Source of the DNA: an uncultured Prevotellaceae bacterium
GTDB taxonomy: Bacteria > Bacteroidota > Bacteroidia > Bacteroidales > Bacteroidaceae
NCBI GenBank assembly: GCA_902770635.1
Contig: CACXTX010000010.1
Location: 1 to 56,491, forward strand
DNA length: 56,491 nt
Direction: 5' to 3'
Shown here: positions 1 through 7,663 of the stretch, in pieces
Numbering within the stretch: the stretch's first letter is position 1
How the letters are laid out: the number at the start of each line of letters is the position of its first letter
Translations under genes and position numbers: made by a program
Notes under the pieces: generated by a model
What the model was told of the DNA's origin: nothing
Seen by the model: the letters and a program-made list of their open reading frames with translations, nothing else
Database searches by the model: none

Positions 1-39
1 CATCGTATGTAGCATTTGTCAAAAATAACATTCTTCCAT

Positions 40-65
40 ATAGCAGCTAATACTGCTATTTTTTC
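40..65 (+). terminator. hairpin followed by T-run (rightward terminator)
   Basis: A 7-bp stem (ATAGCAG / CTGCTAT, 6-nt loop) is followed on the plus strand by TTTTTTC. This has the form of a Rho-independent terminator for a rightward gene lying left of the window. It overlaps the last codons and stop (56-58) of the leftward zinc-finger gene, so two convergent transcripts would overlap here. On the minus strand no T-run follows the hairpin. Confidence 0.5.
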
Positions 66-574
66 AAACTGGCTTGACATTCTTCTACTGCAGTGACGTA
101 ATCAGCAATCGTCATAGTCTCATAAGATGGTTTGCCATTATGATCTTTACACATAGGTACTATGTAATAGCCGCTAGAAGCATCTTTGCCATTTATATAT
201 AAATGAGCTCCTACTGCTTTCAACTTTTCCGCTGAAATCTGTTCTTCTTTCTTATCTTTACCTCTATTATATTCTTCTACTTCTTTCTGACACTCGGCGG
301 TGTTTTCATCTACATAGATATTTTTACCACAACATGCACATTGCAACTTATTATTATTGTTTTTCGTAAAAGCTTGCCAATACTTAATCCAAGGGTAGTC
401 CAAATAAGCTTTTCGGTCACCAGTATGGTCTGACTCCTTTGGATTGTGTATCTCCATACCTTTCTTTAGAATAGTTGTTCCTGGCCTGTCACTATACTGC
501 GACTCAAACATACGCCTATACTCATCAGGGGCGGTATCCCCGTAAACACTTTCTAATAAAGATTTTAATGCCAT
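56..574 (-). CDS. small zinc-finger (HNH/treble-clef-like) protein, paralogue of the gene at 6993-7397
   Basis: A 172-aa protein of unrecognised function and last gene of the defence operon. Its core is a CxCC pair (about residues 79-82) followed by GAH, then YIVPMC and HNGK, which resembles a treble-clef zinc site as found in HNH-type proteins; a full HNH catalytic triad is not evident. The same pattern (W-[IL]-x-YW, CxCC, G-[AT]-H, Y-I-[IV]-P-x-C, N-G-K) occurs in the protein at 6993-7397, so the two are very probably paralogues flanking the TIR/Argonaute genes. The ATG lies one base after the TAA of the channel gene (TAATATG), which implies translational coupling. A nuclease or nucleic-acid-binding role is inference only. 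Confidence 0.7.
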   Translation of the reverse strand: MALKSLLESVYGDTAPDEYRRMFESQYSDRPGTTILKKGMEIHNPKESDHTGDRKAYLDYPWIKYWQAFTKNNNNKLQCACCGKNIYVDENTAECQKEVEEYNRGKDKKEEQISAEKLKAVGAHLYINGKDASSGYYIVPMCKDHNGKPSYETMTIADYVTAVEECQASLKK

Positions 575-575
575 A

Positions 576-1508
576 TTATATAGAATTAATCAATTGCGTA
601 GATCTTTCTTTCAGTTCTGCTATTTTAGGAAGAACCCGTAATAGCATATGATAAATACAATAGTATGGGTAATGAAGCACTGTGGGTACTACCTCGTCTC
701 CTTCTTTAAAGTTTTTTATAATCTCTGAAGCTGCATCTGCCATTGATTTTCCATCTTTGGATTTGGTCTTAAGTTGAAACAGAATTGCTTCCGAAAAATC
801 ATTATCATCAATATCATCAGCAATTTCTTCTATCAACGTATGTACACCATCAAGATAGTCACCGTCGGTGGTCTTAAGAATTTCTGTCATGTCTTCATAA
901 AGTCTCTTCTCACTACGAAGAAAAACCTCTATTGTCTTCTCCATATAGTTTTGACTCACCAGCAAATTTGGCTGATTGAAATCATGAAGATCATTAAATG
1001 TAAAATGACGATTAATTAAATCATCAGGCATTTCATCATCCCGCTTATCCATCGGGGTTGTCAACAGATAGGCATTGCTAAGAAACATATCAAGTTTCCG
1101 ACGCATAGCACGAAAACGAATCTTATACTTCTCTATTTCCTTGGCTCGTAACTCTTCTTCATTCTTACCACGTTCTATTTCACTAACCTTCTCAGCCTGT
1201 GCTGCTGATATATCATTTAGGAAGAGTCCCATGAAAATCAAACCTAATATACACTCTGCACATACCAGAACTCGGGCTATTCCAGAGACTGGGAACATAT
1301 CACCAAAACCTAATGTTGTTATTGACACAACGCTAAAATAGAGTGCACTCCAGAAATCTTCTACCGGATGCTCCGCATTCCAATGTTCTTCACCTAGAAA
1401 GGTGAATATTACTGCGAATACTATTATTGTTGCGAGAAAACACCAAGCAAACCTAAACTTTCTTATCTTCATTCTTATATAGAAATCATCAACGCCTTGC
1501 GTTCCCAT
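576..1508 (-). CDS. two-TM potassium-channel-like protein with novel cytosolic C-terminus
   Basis: A 310-aa membrane protein. A first TM segment spans about residues 20-38, a pore loop contains the selectivity-filter motif TTLGFGD at 64-70, and a second TM spans about 78-97: the Ion_trans_2 (KcsA-like) architecture. The rest (about 100-310) is a charged coiled/helical cytosolic region that I do not recognise; it is not an RCK/TrkA_N domain by eye, since no GxGxxG was seen. It is the sixth gene of the defence operon, 51 bp after the short Argonaute and directly before the zinc-finger gene. Known: membrane-permeabilising proteins are common effectors in anti-phage systems. Inferred: a gated ion channel acting as effector or accessory of the TIR/Argonaute cluster. 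It could also be an ordinary K+ channel carried along. Confidence 0.75.
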   Translation of the reverse strand: MGTQGVDDFYIRMKIRKFRFAWCFLATIIVFAVIFTFLGEEHWNAEHPVEDFWSALYFSVVSITTLGFGDMFPVSGIARVLVCAECILGLIFMGLFLNDISAAQAEKVSEIERGKNEEELRAKEIEKYKIRFRAMRRKLDMFLSNAYLLTTPMDKRDDEMPDDLINRHFTFNDLHDFNQPNLLVSQNYMEKTIEVFLRSEKRLYEDMTEILKTTDGDYLDGVHTLIEEIADDIDDNDFSEAILFQLKTKSKDGKSMADAASEIIKNFKEGDEVVPTVLHYPYYCIYHMLLRVLPKIAELKERSTQLINSI

Positions 1509-1559
1509 CGATGATATTTATCGAGATCTAAAATATCATTTTCAAGTGATTTACAAATT

Positions 1560-3068
1560 TCATATATAAAATTTGAACGGAAGAACGCCACCATTAATAT
1601 GTTTTGCAGAAGTGAGAATTTCGCCTATAGATTCAGCAAATTTCAAGGTCACTGGTAATCCATCAGCATATATGCATGCATTATAGTTAAGTTTTGATAG
1701 ACTAAGAATATCTTTGCAAACAGTTTCAATATTTCCGTTTCCTCGGTCTATCTGTATATCTAAAGGATTGGGCGTTTCAAGGCCTATCTGGGTTTTAAAA
1801 CGTGGTAAATATCCTTTTGTCCAAAGGAATGCCTTATTGTCATCATATTGAAGCATCAATCCCCTTGGAACACTGTATTGATGTTCCCGGTAGAGTTTGA
1901 ATACGTTATTATTCCTTATTCTTACTCCTATTATTTGCGATTTTCCTTCTGCTGCCTCTTGAAATCCATCCCATTCTTCATCATTAAAATAGGTTTTGGC
2001 ATGAATAAACACTTCTGTAGGATATCTGTTAAACTGGCTAAAATAAGACTGCATTGCACGAGAAATAATCTTTTTTGCATCTACCTTATCTAAATGATAT
2101 TCTCCAGTTTCCTCATTCCACCAGGGACCTACATTGCCCCGAAATACCATGCCATCTCCAGAATCCAGAAACATCTGAGCTGCACAACAAGCATTCTTTC
2201 CTTCATCCTGAGTTTTTTTATACACTAGACCTAGATAACACACCCCCTGACGAACATCGCCCATTTTCCAAGGCAATCCCCCCATCTTATAATAAAGGGC
2301 AACGGCGAGATTCCATGCTTTTGCAGTTTTTATCTTTTCTTCTTGTAATTGTTGTTTAGAATCCATACCAGAAAAAGATATCTTCGATTCTCGGATAATC
2401 TGTGTGGTAATACCCGACCCAAGCAATCTAGCTTTCATCTGATTATGGAAATTCACTTCATATTCATATGCCTTTCGAAATGCTTCTTCTTCATTGTTGA
2501 ACTCTTCAAACAAGTTCTGTTGTCTATTCTTTAAAACCTGTCTCGACACACTAGACTTAATAACACCTCCCATCTTCAAAGCAGAGGATTTAGGACGTCC
2601 ATGAGTAAATATACCTTCAGGTATAACCACAAGCCACAGATTTACGGTTCGTTCTTCCTCATTAAGATAGTCGGTAATTTTGTCTACATATATTGAAACC
2701 AATTTATGAACTCTTACATGATTATCTTGATGTCTCAAGGCCTCTTTAATAGAATTTTCTGAAATATCTATCTGCGGAATATTCTCATAATTGACAAATA
2801 CTCCCAAAACAGACTCTAATCCGAGAAATGTGGGATGTTTATTGACGTCTTCATCCGAAAAGACAGGTTTATCTAATACATGAAGATAGTCAATCATCAA
2901 CCTACGCAATCTATTTGGACCAATGATTCCTATGTTCATCTGACCAAAATATCGATTTGCATCAAAAGGGCCAAACAACATTAGTCCATCTCTTGGATCA
3001 ATTGCCTTTTGTCCATGTGCAAAAGTCAATGTCGGTTCTGACAAATATTTAATAACAGGTTCTAACAT
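1560..3068 (-). CDS. short prokaryotic Argonaute (MID-PIWI), SPARTA subunit
   Basis: A 502-aa protein of the usual length for short pAgos (MID plus PIWI only, no N or PAZ). The PIWI half carries the segment YYKMGGLPWKM (about residues 260-270) and a C-terminal LPVTLKFAE-type helix. The first catalytic Asp strand is replaced (CYLGLVYKK) and the second reads FIHAKTYF, so the DEDX slicer tetrad looks absent and the protein should be a guide-dependent sensor, not a nuclease. Its ATG (3068) overlaps the 3' end of the TIR-APAZ gene (stop at 3062), the typical SPARTA gene pair. Known: SPARTA uses short guide RNA to recognise invader DNA, oligomerises and triggers TIR NADase. Assignment rests on motifs, length and the adjacent TIR-APAZ. 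Confidence 0.9.
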   Translation of the reverse strand: MLEPVIKYLSEPTLTFAHGQKAIDPRDGLMLFGPFDANRYFGQMNIGIIGPNRLRRLMIDYLHVLDKPVFSDEDVNKHPTFLGLESVLGVFVNYENIPQIDISENSIKEALRHQDNHVRVHKLVSIYVDKITDYLNEEERTVNLWLVVIPEGIFTHGRPKSSALKMGGVIKSSVSRQVLKNRQQNLFEEFNNEEEAFRKAYEYEVNFHNQMKARLLGSGITTQIIRESKISFSGMDSKQQLQEEKIKTAKAWNLAVALYYKMGGLPWKMGDVRQGVCYLGLVYKKTQDEGKNACCAAQMFLDSGDGMVFRGNVGPWWNEETGEYHLDKVDAKKIISRAMQSYFSQFNRYPTEVFIHAKTYFNDEEWDGFQEAAEGKSQIIGVRIRNNNVFKLYREHQYSVPRGLMLQYDDNKAFLWTKGYLPRFKTQIGLETPNPLDIQIDRGNGNIETVCKDILSLSKLNYNACIYADGLPVTLKFAESIGEILTSAKHINGGVLPFKFYI

Positions 3069-4438
3069 ATTTCTTCCTCCTCTATGTAAGATACTGTTTC
3101 CAAGTCAGACTCAGACATCTTCGAACTGGGATCATTGTAGCCATAATCACTCCAAAATGTCTCTGGCCATAAATTCATTTTAAGGAAATCACCTTTATAA
3201 GTCACCTGAATTTTGATTTCACTTTCACTGTCCTTCAGGGAACTTAACATCGCTAAAAGCAAATCACGCCATTCACTATTATAAAAAGTTTTACCTTTAT
3301 TCCTTCGATAAGCATGTTGTTTGCTGTCATTGGAAATTATTACATGACCATCACTTGTGAATAACAGATGTGACTGAATTGAAACTCCAATAACGGGAAA
3401 CATAAGAGGTTTTACGGATATTGCGTAATGCCATGAGCCTTTATCCAAATATTTACCACCTAGACGTTTATGTCTTGGCTTTTGCTGAGAAGAATACTTA
3501 TAATAAATTTCCTCATCTCTGAATTTTGTTTTACCCCGTTCCCTATAAAATGCAAAACGTTTATTTGAAATGGGGGCTTTGCAGCAACCTTTCCGCTCTA
3601 AAATACAATGTATCAGAAATCTTATATAGTCCTTGAAATAATTCTCAACTTCTTTGTGGGTAGGAAAATCTTCGGAGTCAAAGCCATAAAGCACATCGTC
3701 GAGGCTATAAGCATATACTGCGATAGGCAACACATCAAAAGTTTCACCTTCACGCTCAACCTCATAAGATATTTTCTCTTCAAAAGTTGATAGAACATTA
3801 CTAGATAACGCGATAGGAATTTCTCGATTGCTATTCCGCACAGCTTTGGCCTGTTCACTATTCGCAAAATGATATAAACAGAAAATTCCAGGACAATCCT
3901 TAACTCCCCACCAAGATGAGTAGTACAGTTCTTTCTTATTTATTATCTGGCAGTCAGTAGAATATGAATTCTCATACCAACTAACTAATGAAGATGAAAC
4001 GTCTTCATCATGTTGCACATCATCCTTATCCAACTTCTTTTTCAAATGACTTAGACCTGAAGTCCAGCTTTCATTGAATTGTATATGATTAATGTTTGGC
4101 AGTCCAATTACCAAGTCATAAGGCGATTCATCCAAATGAAGTGGTATAATAAAGTCTTTAAGTTTTCTACTTTCTGCAAAAGAACGAGCATATCTCAATT
4201 CATCGTCTATACTCTGCTTTATTTCACCATCGTCAATTATATATTTAGAATACACTAATAGGACTTTTGCAGACTCTTTTATTGCTTGTTGGATTTTCTG
4301 CCAAGAACGTTCTCCACCATACAAATTTTTCAGATCTATCCACACTTTATAACCCAGCATTTCAAGACGAGATGCAAGCCAGATACAAAACTCATTATCT
4401 TCTGGTGTGGAATGACTTATGAATAACATTTCTTGCAT
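3062..4438 (-). CDS. TIR-APAZ NADase, SPARTA effector subunit
   Basis: 458 aa. The N-terminal TIR domain (about 1-130) begins LFISHSTPEDNEF and has the helix IDDELRYA, with Glu80 the likely catalytic glutamate. The C-terminal APAZ part (about 150-458) ends with a QHAYRR...WRDLLLAMLSSL-like block seen in APAZ proteins. Known: TIR-APAZ pairs with a short pAgo; target recognition makes the TIRs assemble and hydrolyse NAD(P)+, killing or arresting the cell. The coding end overlaps the Argonaute start by 7 bp. The upstream gene (ThsB-like TIR) ends 53 bp away, so the SPARTA pair is embedded in a longer operon. Alternative start at Met4 is possible. Confidence 0.9.
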   Translation of the reverse strand: MQEMLFISHSTPEDNEFCIWLASRLEMLGYKVWIDLKNLYGGERSWQKIQQAIKESAKVLLVYSKYIIDDGEIKQSIDDELRYARSFAESRKLKDFIIPLHLDESPYDLVIGLPNINHIQFNESWTSGLSHLKKKLDKDDVQHDEDVSSSLVSWYENSYSTDCQIINKKELYYSSWWGVKDCPGIFCLYHFANSEQAKAVRNSNREIPIALSSNVLSTFEEKISYEVEREGETFDVLPIAVYAYSLDDVLYGFDSEDFPTHKEVENYFKDYIRFLIHCILERKGCCKAPISNKRFAFYRERGKTKFRDEEIYYKYSSQQKPRHKRLGGKYLDKGSWHYAISVKPLMFPVIGVSIQSHLLFTSDGHVIISNDSKQHAYRRNKGKTFYNSEWRDLLLAMLSSLKDSESEIKIQVTYKGDFLKMNLWPETFWSDYGYNDPSSKMSESDLETVSYIEEEEIC

Positions 4439-4491
4439 GGTCGTTCGTATTAGTATTATTCAGCACTAGCTTATGAATAAGCGATATAGAA

Positions 4492-5016
4492 TCAAATTGT
4501 TTCCACATTGCTTGCAGGATAAGTGTTTCCAACCACACTATACTTAGCTATAGCTTTCTTCACCTCATCCTTTGCGAAAGCAACATGACATAACTTTCCT
4601 GAACATTTAGTGTATTCATTATAAATGGACTTGGGCATTCTGTCAAGCATATCCTTATCAACAGAACGAATCTTTCCATACCCCGTATAAGCAACTATAA
4701 CAGGTAGATTATAGTCATTTATTGCGGTCTCAACCTCCCAATTGAGAAGCCCTCTATCATAATTGGTATCTGGAGATACTACGACAAGCATATTTTTCGA
4801 GTTTGCCATACGCTCCCGAAGCCTTGCCTTAAGCGTAGCTTCAGAACTTGTATCTCTCACTTGATAGGTTTTCTTGTGACTATCAACATAATTAAAGTCT
4901 ATATTGTCATTTTCCTGCCATGCCCTAAGAACGCCGAGGTATCGCAAATCTCCTTTAGTAGGATTTTGTTCCCCCTCGCCATCAAAGGCAACATATGTTC
5001 CATTTCTATATGCCAT
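4492..5016 (-). CDS. thsB: ThsB-like TIR protein (DUF1863 / MTH538 TIR-like), Thoeris sensor
   Basis: A 174-aa single-domain protein. YVAFDGEGE at the N-terminus, a central RDTSSEATLKARLRERMANSK helix pair, VVVSPDTNYDRGLLNWE (Glu94 likely catalytic) and LPVIVAY match the layout of Thoeris ThsB TIR domains. Known: ThsB proteins sense phage infection and turn NAD+ into a nucleotide second messenger; in macro-domain (type II) Thoeris this is reported to be a histidine-ADP-ribose conjugate. The gene follows the macro-domain protein by 14 bp and precedes TIR-APAZ. Which signal it makes cannot be read from sequence. Confidence 0.82.
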   Translation of the reverse strand: MAYRNGTYVAFDGEGEQNPTKGDLRYLGVLRAWQENDNIDFNYVDSHKKTYQVRDTSSEATLKARLRERMANSKNMLVVVSPDTNYDRGLLNWEVETAINDYNLPVIVAYTGYGKIRSVDKDMLDRMPKSIYNEYTKCSGKLCHVAFAKDEVKKAIAKYSVVGNTYPASNVETI

Positions 5017-5030
5017 AATTATATAATATG

Positions 5031-5906
5031 TTAGTGTCTTAATAAATATTTAATACGATTCAGAGATATTTCTGGCATGTCTCCTTTGTAAATAACGATA
5101 TTGCTACCGCCACGAGTCACATAAGGTTTTACCAACATCATATTATGAATCATTTCGTAAAGAACATCTTCCTTTGCCAAATTTAAGCCCATTTGTCCAG
5201 TTCCAATAATTGGCATATAAACAGGCAATCCACTGCAATTTGTATTAATGTACTTATACAATTTCTGCATAATATAGCTGTACATCTCTGGTTGTTCTAT
5301 TGGGTGATTCTCCCAATTAAACTCTGTTGCAGCTAGAAGATAATAATGCAATTCTGGATTAACAGATACCCTAGCAACTGCAGCAAGAGGATATTTATAC
5401 TGTTTGCCTTCTATTTGTCTGTCTTTGTTTTCTTTATATTCATATGCGGATAGGGATTTCCGTATTTCTTCATCCAAGTTTATTTCCGGATGTTCCTTGC
5501 GGAATTTATTCACAAACATACCATGCAAGGTTCCAGAACCGACTACTTTGTTATCTACGAGAGTGTCAAAGTAATCATTGAAAGGAATTACCACTACACC
5601 TTTCTTGATTGAGAAAATATCACCCTCGTAAATTTTCAATGTAGCAGTCTGAGATATTTTTATCTCTATGGATTTTGTTGGCCAGGCCATATAAACAGCT
5701 GCTATTAGACTAAAAATTAGAAGAGCAAACAGAGCAAATATCCCAAATTGGCCAATGCAAGGAACAAAGGTAGATACAATTGTAACTGCTGAAGCCAAAA
5801 GTCCAAAGATAATAGCATACTTTTCGCAAATAATCCGTCTATTTTGAAAGAAGACTTCACGAAAATCATGAGAAAAATCCTTAAATGTCATAGTGTCGAA
5901 TTCCAT
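5031..5906 (-). CDS. thsA: two-TM plus macro-domain protein, type II Thoeris ThsA-like effector
   Basis: 291 aa. Two adjacent hydrophobic helices (about residues 29-50 and 54-76) are followed by a macro-like domain: GDIFSIKKGVVVIPFNDYFD in place of the classic GDI...VN.AN strand, and LPVYMPIIGTGQMGL as the phosphate-binding loop. This matches the ThsA macro family (DUF6430-type). Known: the macro domain binds the TIR-made nucleotide and the TM part acts at the membrane. Its ATG starts directly after the TAA of the upstream TIR gene (no spacer), and a second Met (MTFKDF) five codons in is a possible start. Flanked on both sides by TIR genes, as expected for Thoeris with two ThsB proteins. Confidence 0.85.
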   Translation of the reverse strand: MEFDTMTFKDFSHDFREVFFQNRRIICEKYAIIFGLLASAVTIVSTFVPCIGQFGIFALFALLIFSLIAAVYMAWPTKSIEIKISQTATLKIYEGDIFSIKKGVVVIPFNDYFDTLVDNKVVGSGTLHGMFVNKFRKEHPEINLDEEIRKSLSAYEYKENKDRQIEGKQYKYPLAAVARVSVNPELHYYLLAATEFNWENHPIEQPEMYSYIMQKLYKYINTNCSGLPVYMPIIGTGQMGLNLAKEDVLYEMIHNMMLVKPYVTRGGSNIVIYKGDMPEISLNRIKYLLRH

Positions 5907-6737
5907 TTAATCAAAGAAATCAATATTTGTTGCTCGATGATAAAGACTATTCAGGCCATGGTATCCCTGATCGTATAATGACAACAGGTCTTGTGCAGAC
6001 AAAACACCGAAGTCTCTTAAGTCTACACTATGGCGGATTCTTAAGGCTTCAAGCGACTCATGCAGTCTGCTATCCGCTATAGAGCTGAAATATCTCACCT
6101 CGCGTCTTGATCCTCTCGACGGGAGCAAACGCATCATAGAGAGTTCTTCGTATATCCATGGAGAAAGGGTCTTAGCACGACTAGTATTATCCAGACGATT
6201 CAGGTCAATCGAGTTGTTGCTTTCGATAAAGACACAGCACTCTGTCTTGTTTATAATATCCATGATAGCCATGGAGAGCATGGCGTGAACATGGGATGTG
6301 GAATAGTTACGACGACCATAGATATAGTCACCATTACGTTTACGGCAATGAAGTTTATCTATTTCCAACAAGAGGCCGTCAGCGCTCCGCCATACATAGG
6401 AATCAAGGAACACTCGCAAATGACAACAGTTTTCAAGCCATGATGCCAATACCTCTGCAGAATCCTTATCGTCATGGGAATGGGATATGAACACATCATA
6501 GTCTCCATCCTGACCTGTTGGGAAAGTGTAATTCTGAAGCATCGCGCCATCAAGCACACCATGCCTGTCTCTTGCACCATGCACAAGAGCCTTTAGTGAG
6601 GGACGGACCGACTGGCGCTTACCCTCAAAGTCCAATTCTGGTATCAGCATCTGATACTGAACTTCAAACGTGTGTTTTAAAGCCCATATTGTCTGAACAT
6701 CTATCTTATACTTTGCAAACATAAAATCAAATGTCAT
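5907..6737 (-). CDS. TIR-domain protein, second Thoeris ThsB-type candidate
   Basis: 276 aa. An N-terminal extension of about 78 residues that I do not recognise precedes a TIR domain starting DYDVFISHSHDDKDSAEVLASWL (split here: DYDVFISHSHDD at 79-90), with VFLDSYVW and the SPWIYEEL helix holding the candidate catalytic Glu197/198. A C-terminal tail of about 70 residues follows. It is the first gene of the seven-gene run and abuts the ThsA-like gene (TAA then ATG). Known: Thoeris loci often carry several ThsB proteins with different phage specificities. Inferred: a second sensor feeding the same ThsA. Unlike the 174-aa ThsB it is of the canonical TIR (FISHS) type, not DUF1863 type. Confidence 0.82.
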   Translation of the reverse strand: MTFDFMFAKYKIDVQTIWALKHTFEVQYQMLIPELDFEGKRQSVRPSLKALVHGARDRHGVLDGAMLQNYTFPTGQDGDYDVFISHSHDDKDSAEVLASWLENCCHLRVFLDSYVWRSADGLLLEIDKLHCRKRNGDYIYGRRNYSTSHVHAMLSMAIMDIINKTECCVFIESNNSIDLNRLDNTSRAKTLSPWIYEELSMMRLLPSRGSRREVRYFSSIADSRLHESLEALRIRHSVDLRDFGVLSAQDLLSLYDQGYHGLNSLYHRATNIDFFD

Positions 6738-6905
6738 TAAATAATTATTATCAACTCCGTTAGTTTCATCCCATTACGAAGTGAATCCAATAGGCTACTA
6801 CTGCAATTCTGTTTGAACAGTTGCGTGTCTGAGCTACTCCATCATCGAGTGATTGATAGACAGGAGACTAACGAGCAGCTGGGTTATCAACCACAGCCTA
6901 CACGC

Positions 6906-6934
6906 AGCTTGAATCCACCTCTCGGACTCAAGCT
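6906..6934. repeat. imperfect inverted repeat in the 255-bp gap upstream of the TIR operon
   Basis: AGCTTGA and TCAAGCT (7 bp) extend through one mismatch into TCC/GGA. It lies between the zinc-finger gene (6993-7397) and the TIR gene. A short T-run follows on the plus strand only, so it is not a clear terminator for the leftward genes. Its role is unknown; an operator or an old terminator are both possible. Confidence 0.4.
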
Positions 6935-6992
6935 ACTTTTTGAAAAACATAAAATTCTTCATAATGGTTTCTTAAGTGGAGCATATTACCTG

Positions 6993-7397
6993 TCAGCCAG
7001 CAGCCCCTTCATCTGGCCGTTGTTTTTCCTTATTAATTGCCTCTATCCCTAGAATCTCATCAACAAAATTTATATCCAATTGCTGACCATGCTTACCATT
7101 ACACCCAGCACAAGTAGGAATAATGTAACTTTTCGCCATAACAGATTGGCTGATTTGAATGTGTGTACCATGAATATTACCAGAATTCCTATTCAAGGGT
7201 TCATTACAGCAAGGACAATTATCAGGAATAGCTTTAAGAGATGCCGCTTCCCAATATTCAAGCCATACGCCATCACCTACTATTGGCTCGTCGTCTGCCG
7301 TTCCTTCAGCGTTGTACACAACTGCGCCCTTGTTAAAGAGTATCTTCTTGGGATTGATATTCGCAGCTTTATAATCTTCCAATGTCTTTATTTTCAT
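6993..7397 (-). CDS. small zinc-finger (HNH/treble-clef-like) protein, paralogue of the gene at 56-574
   Basis: 134 aa from the ATG at 7397 (MKIKTLEDYK); the longer frame begins with a TTG at 7424 that falls in a possible promoter (TATAGTTTG), so the ATG is preferred. Core motifs: WLEYWEA, CPCC, GTH, YIIPTC, CNGKHG, a Cys/His site like the treble clef of HNH proteins. The order and spacing mirror the 172-aa protein that ends the operon, including a similar acidic helix near the C-terminus. It sits upstream of the TIR genes on the same strand, separated by 255 bp. Function unknown; zinc binding is well supported, nuclease activity is not. Confidence 0.7.
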   Translation of the reverse strand: MKIKTLEDYKAANINPKKILFNKGAVVYNAEGTADDEPIVGDGVWLEYWEAASLKAIPDNCPCCNEPLNRNSGNIHGTHIQISQSVMAKSYIIPTCAGCNGKHGQQLDINFVDEILGIEAINKEKQRPDEGAAG

Positions 7398-7467
7398 AGA
7401 ATAATAGTTATCTGTAGTTGGCAAACTATATTTGTTCTGACTGGCAGTATCGAACGTAAGATGTATG

Positions 7468-7533
7468 ATGTTTGATGGATGATGGATGATGGATGTCTGA
7501 TGTCTGAAGGCTGATGTCTGAATCCCAAATCCA
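7468..7533. repeat. 7-nt-period tandem array (GATGGAT / GATGTCT)
   Basis: Successive heptamers GATGGAT, GATGGAT, GATGTCT, GATGTCT, GAAGGCT, GATGTCT lie between the zinc-finger gene and the AbiH gene. The array continues the 7-nt periodicity seen across the window. A mini-palindrome CGACC-AGG-GGTCG follows at 7567-7579. Confidence 0.75.
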
Positions 7534-7663
7534 CTAGCAAATTGTTCTCAAGACCTTCGGAATGAGCGACCAGGGGTCGAGCGGTGGGAAAATCGGCTCT
7601 CTTTTCATAACTTGCTGAGTATCAGAGGTGGTATAAAAGTGGAGAATTATTGGGAAAACATAA

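Noticed and set aside
5031-5906. SIR2-SLOG (type I) Thoeris ThsA
   Set aside because: No SIR2 or SLOG motifs; two TM helices plus macro-like loop point to the macro-domain type.
6813-7052. 79-codon plus-strand frame in the gap upstream of the TIR operon
   Set aside because: No motif, overlaps the 3' end of the zinc-finger gene, and includes the inverted repeat; reads like chance.
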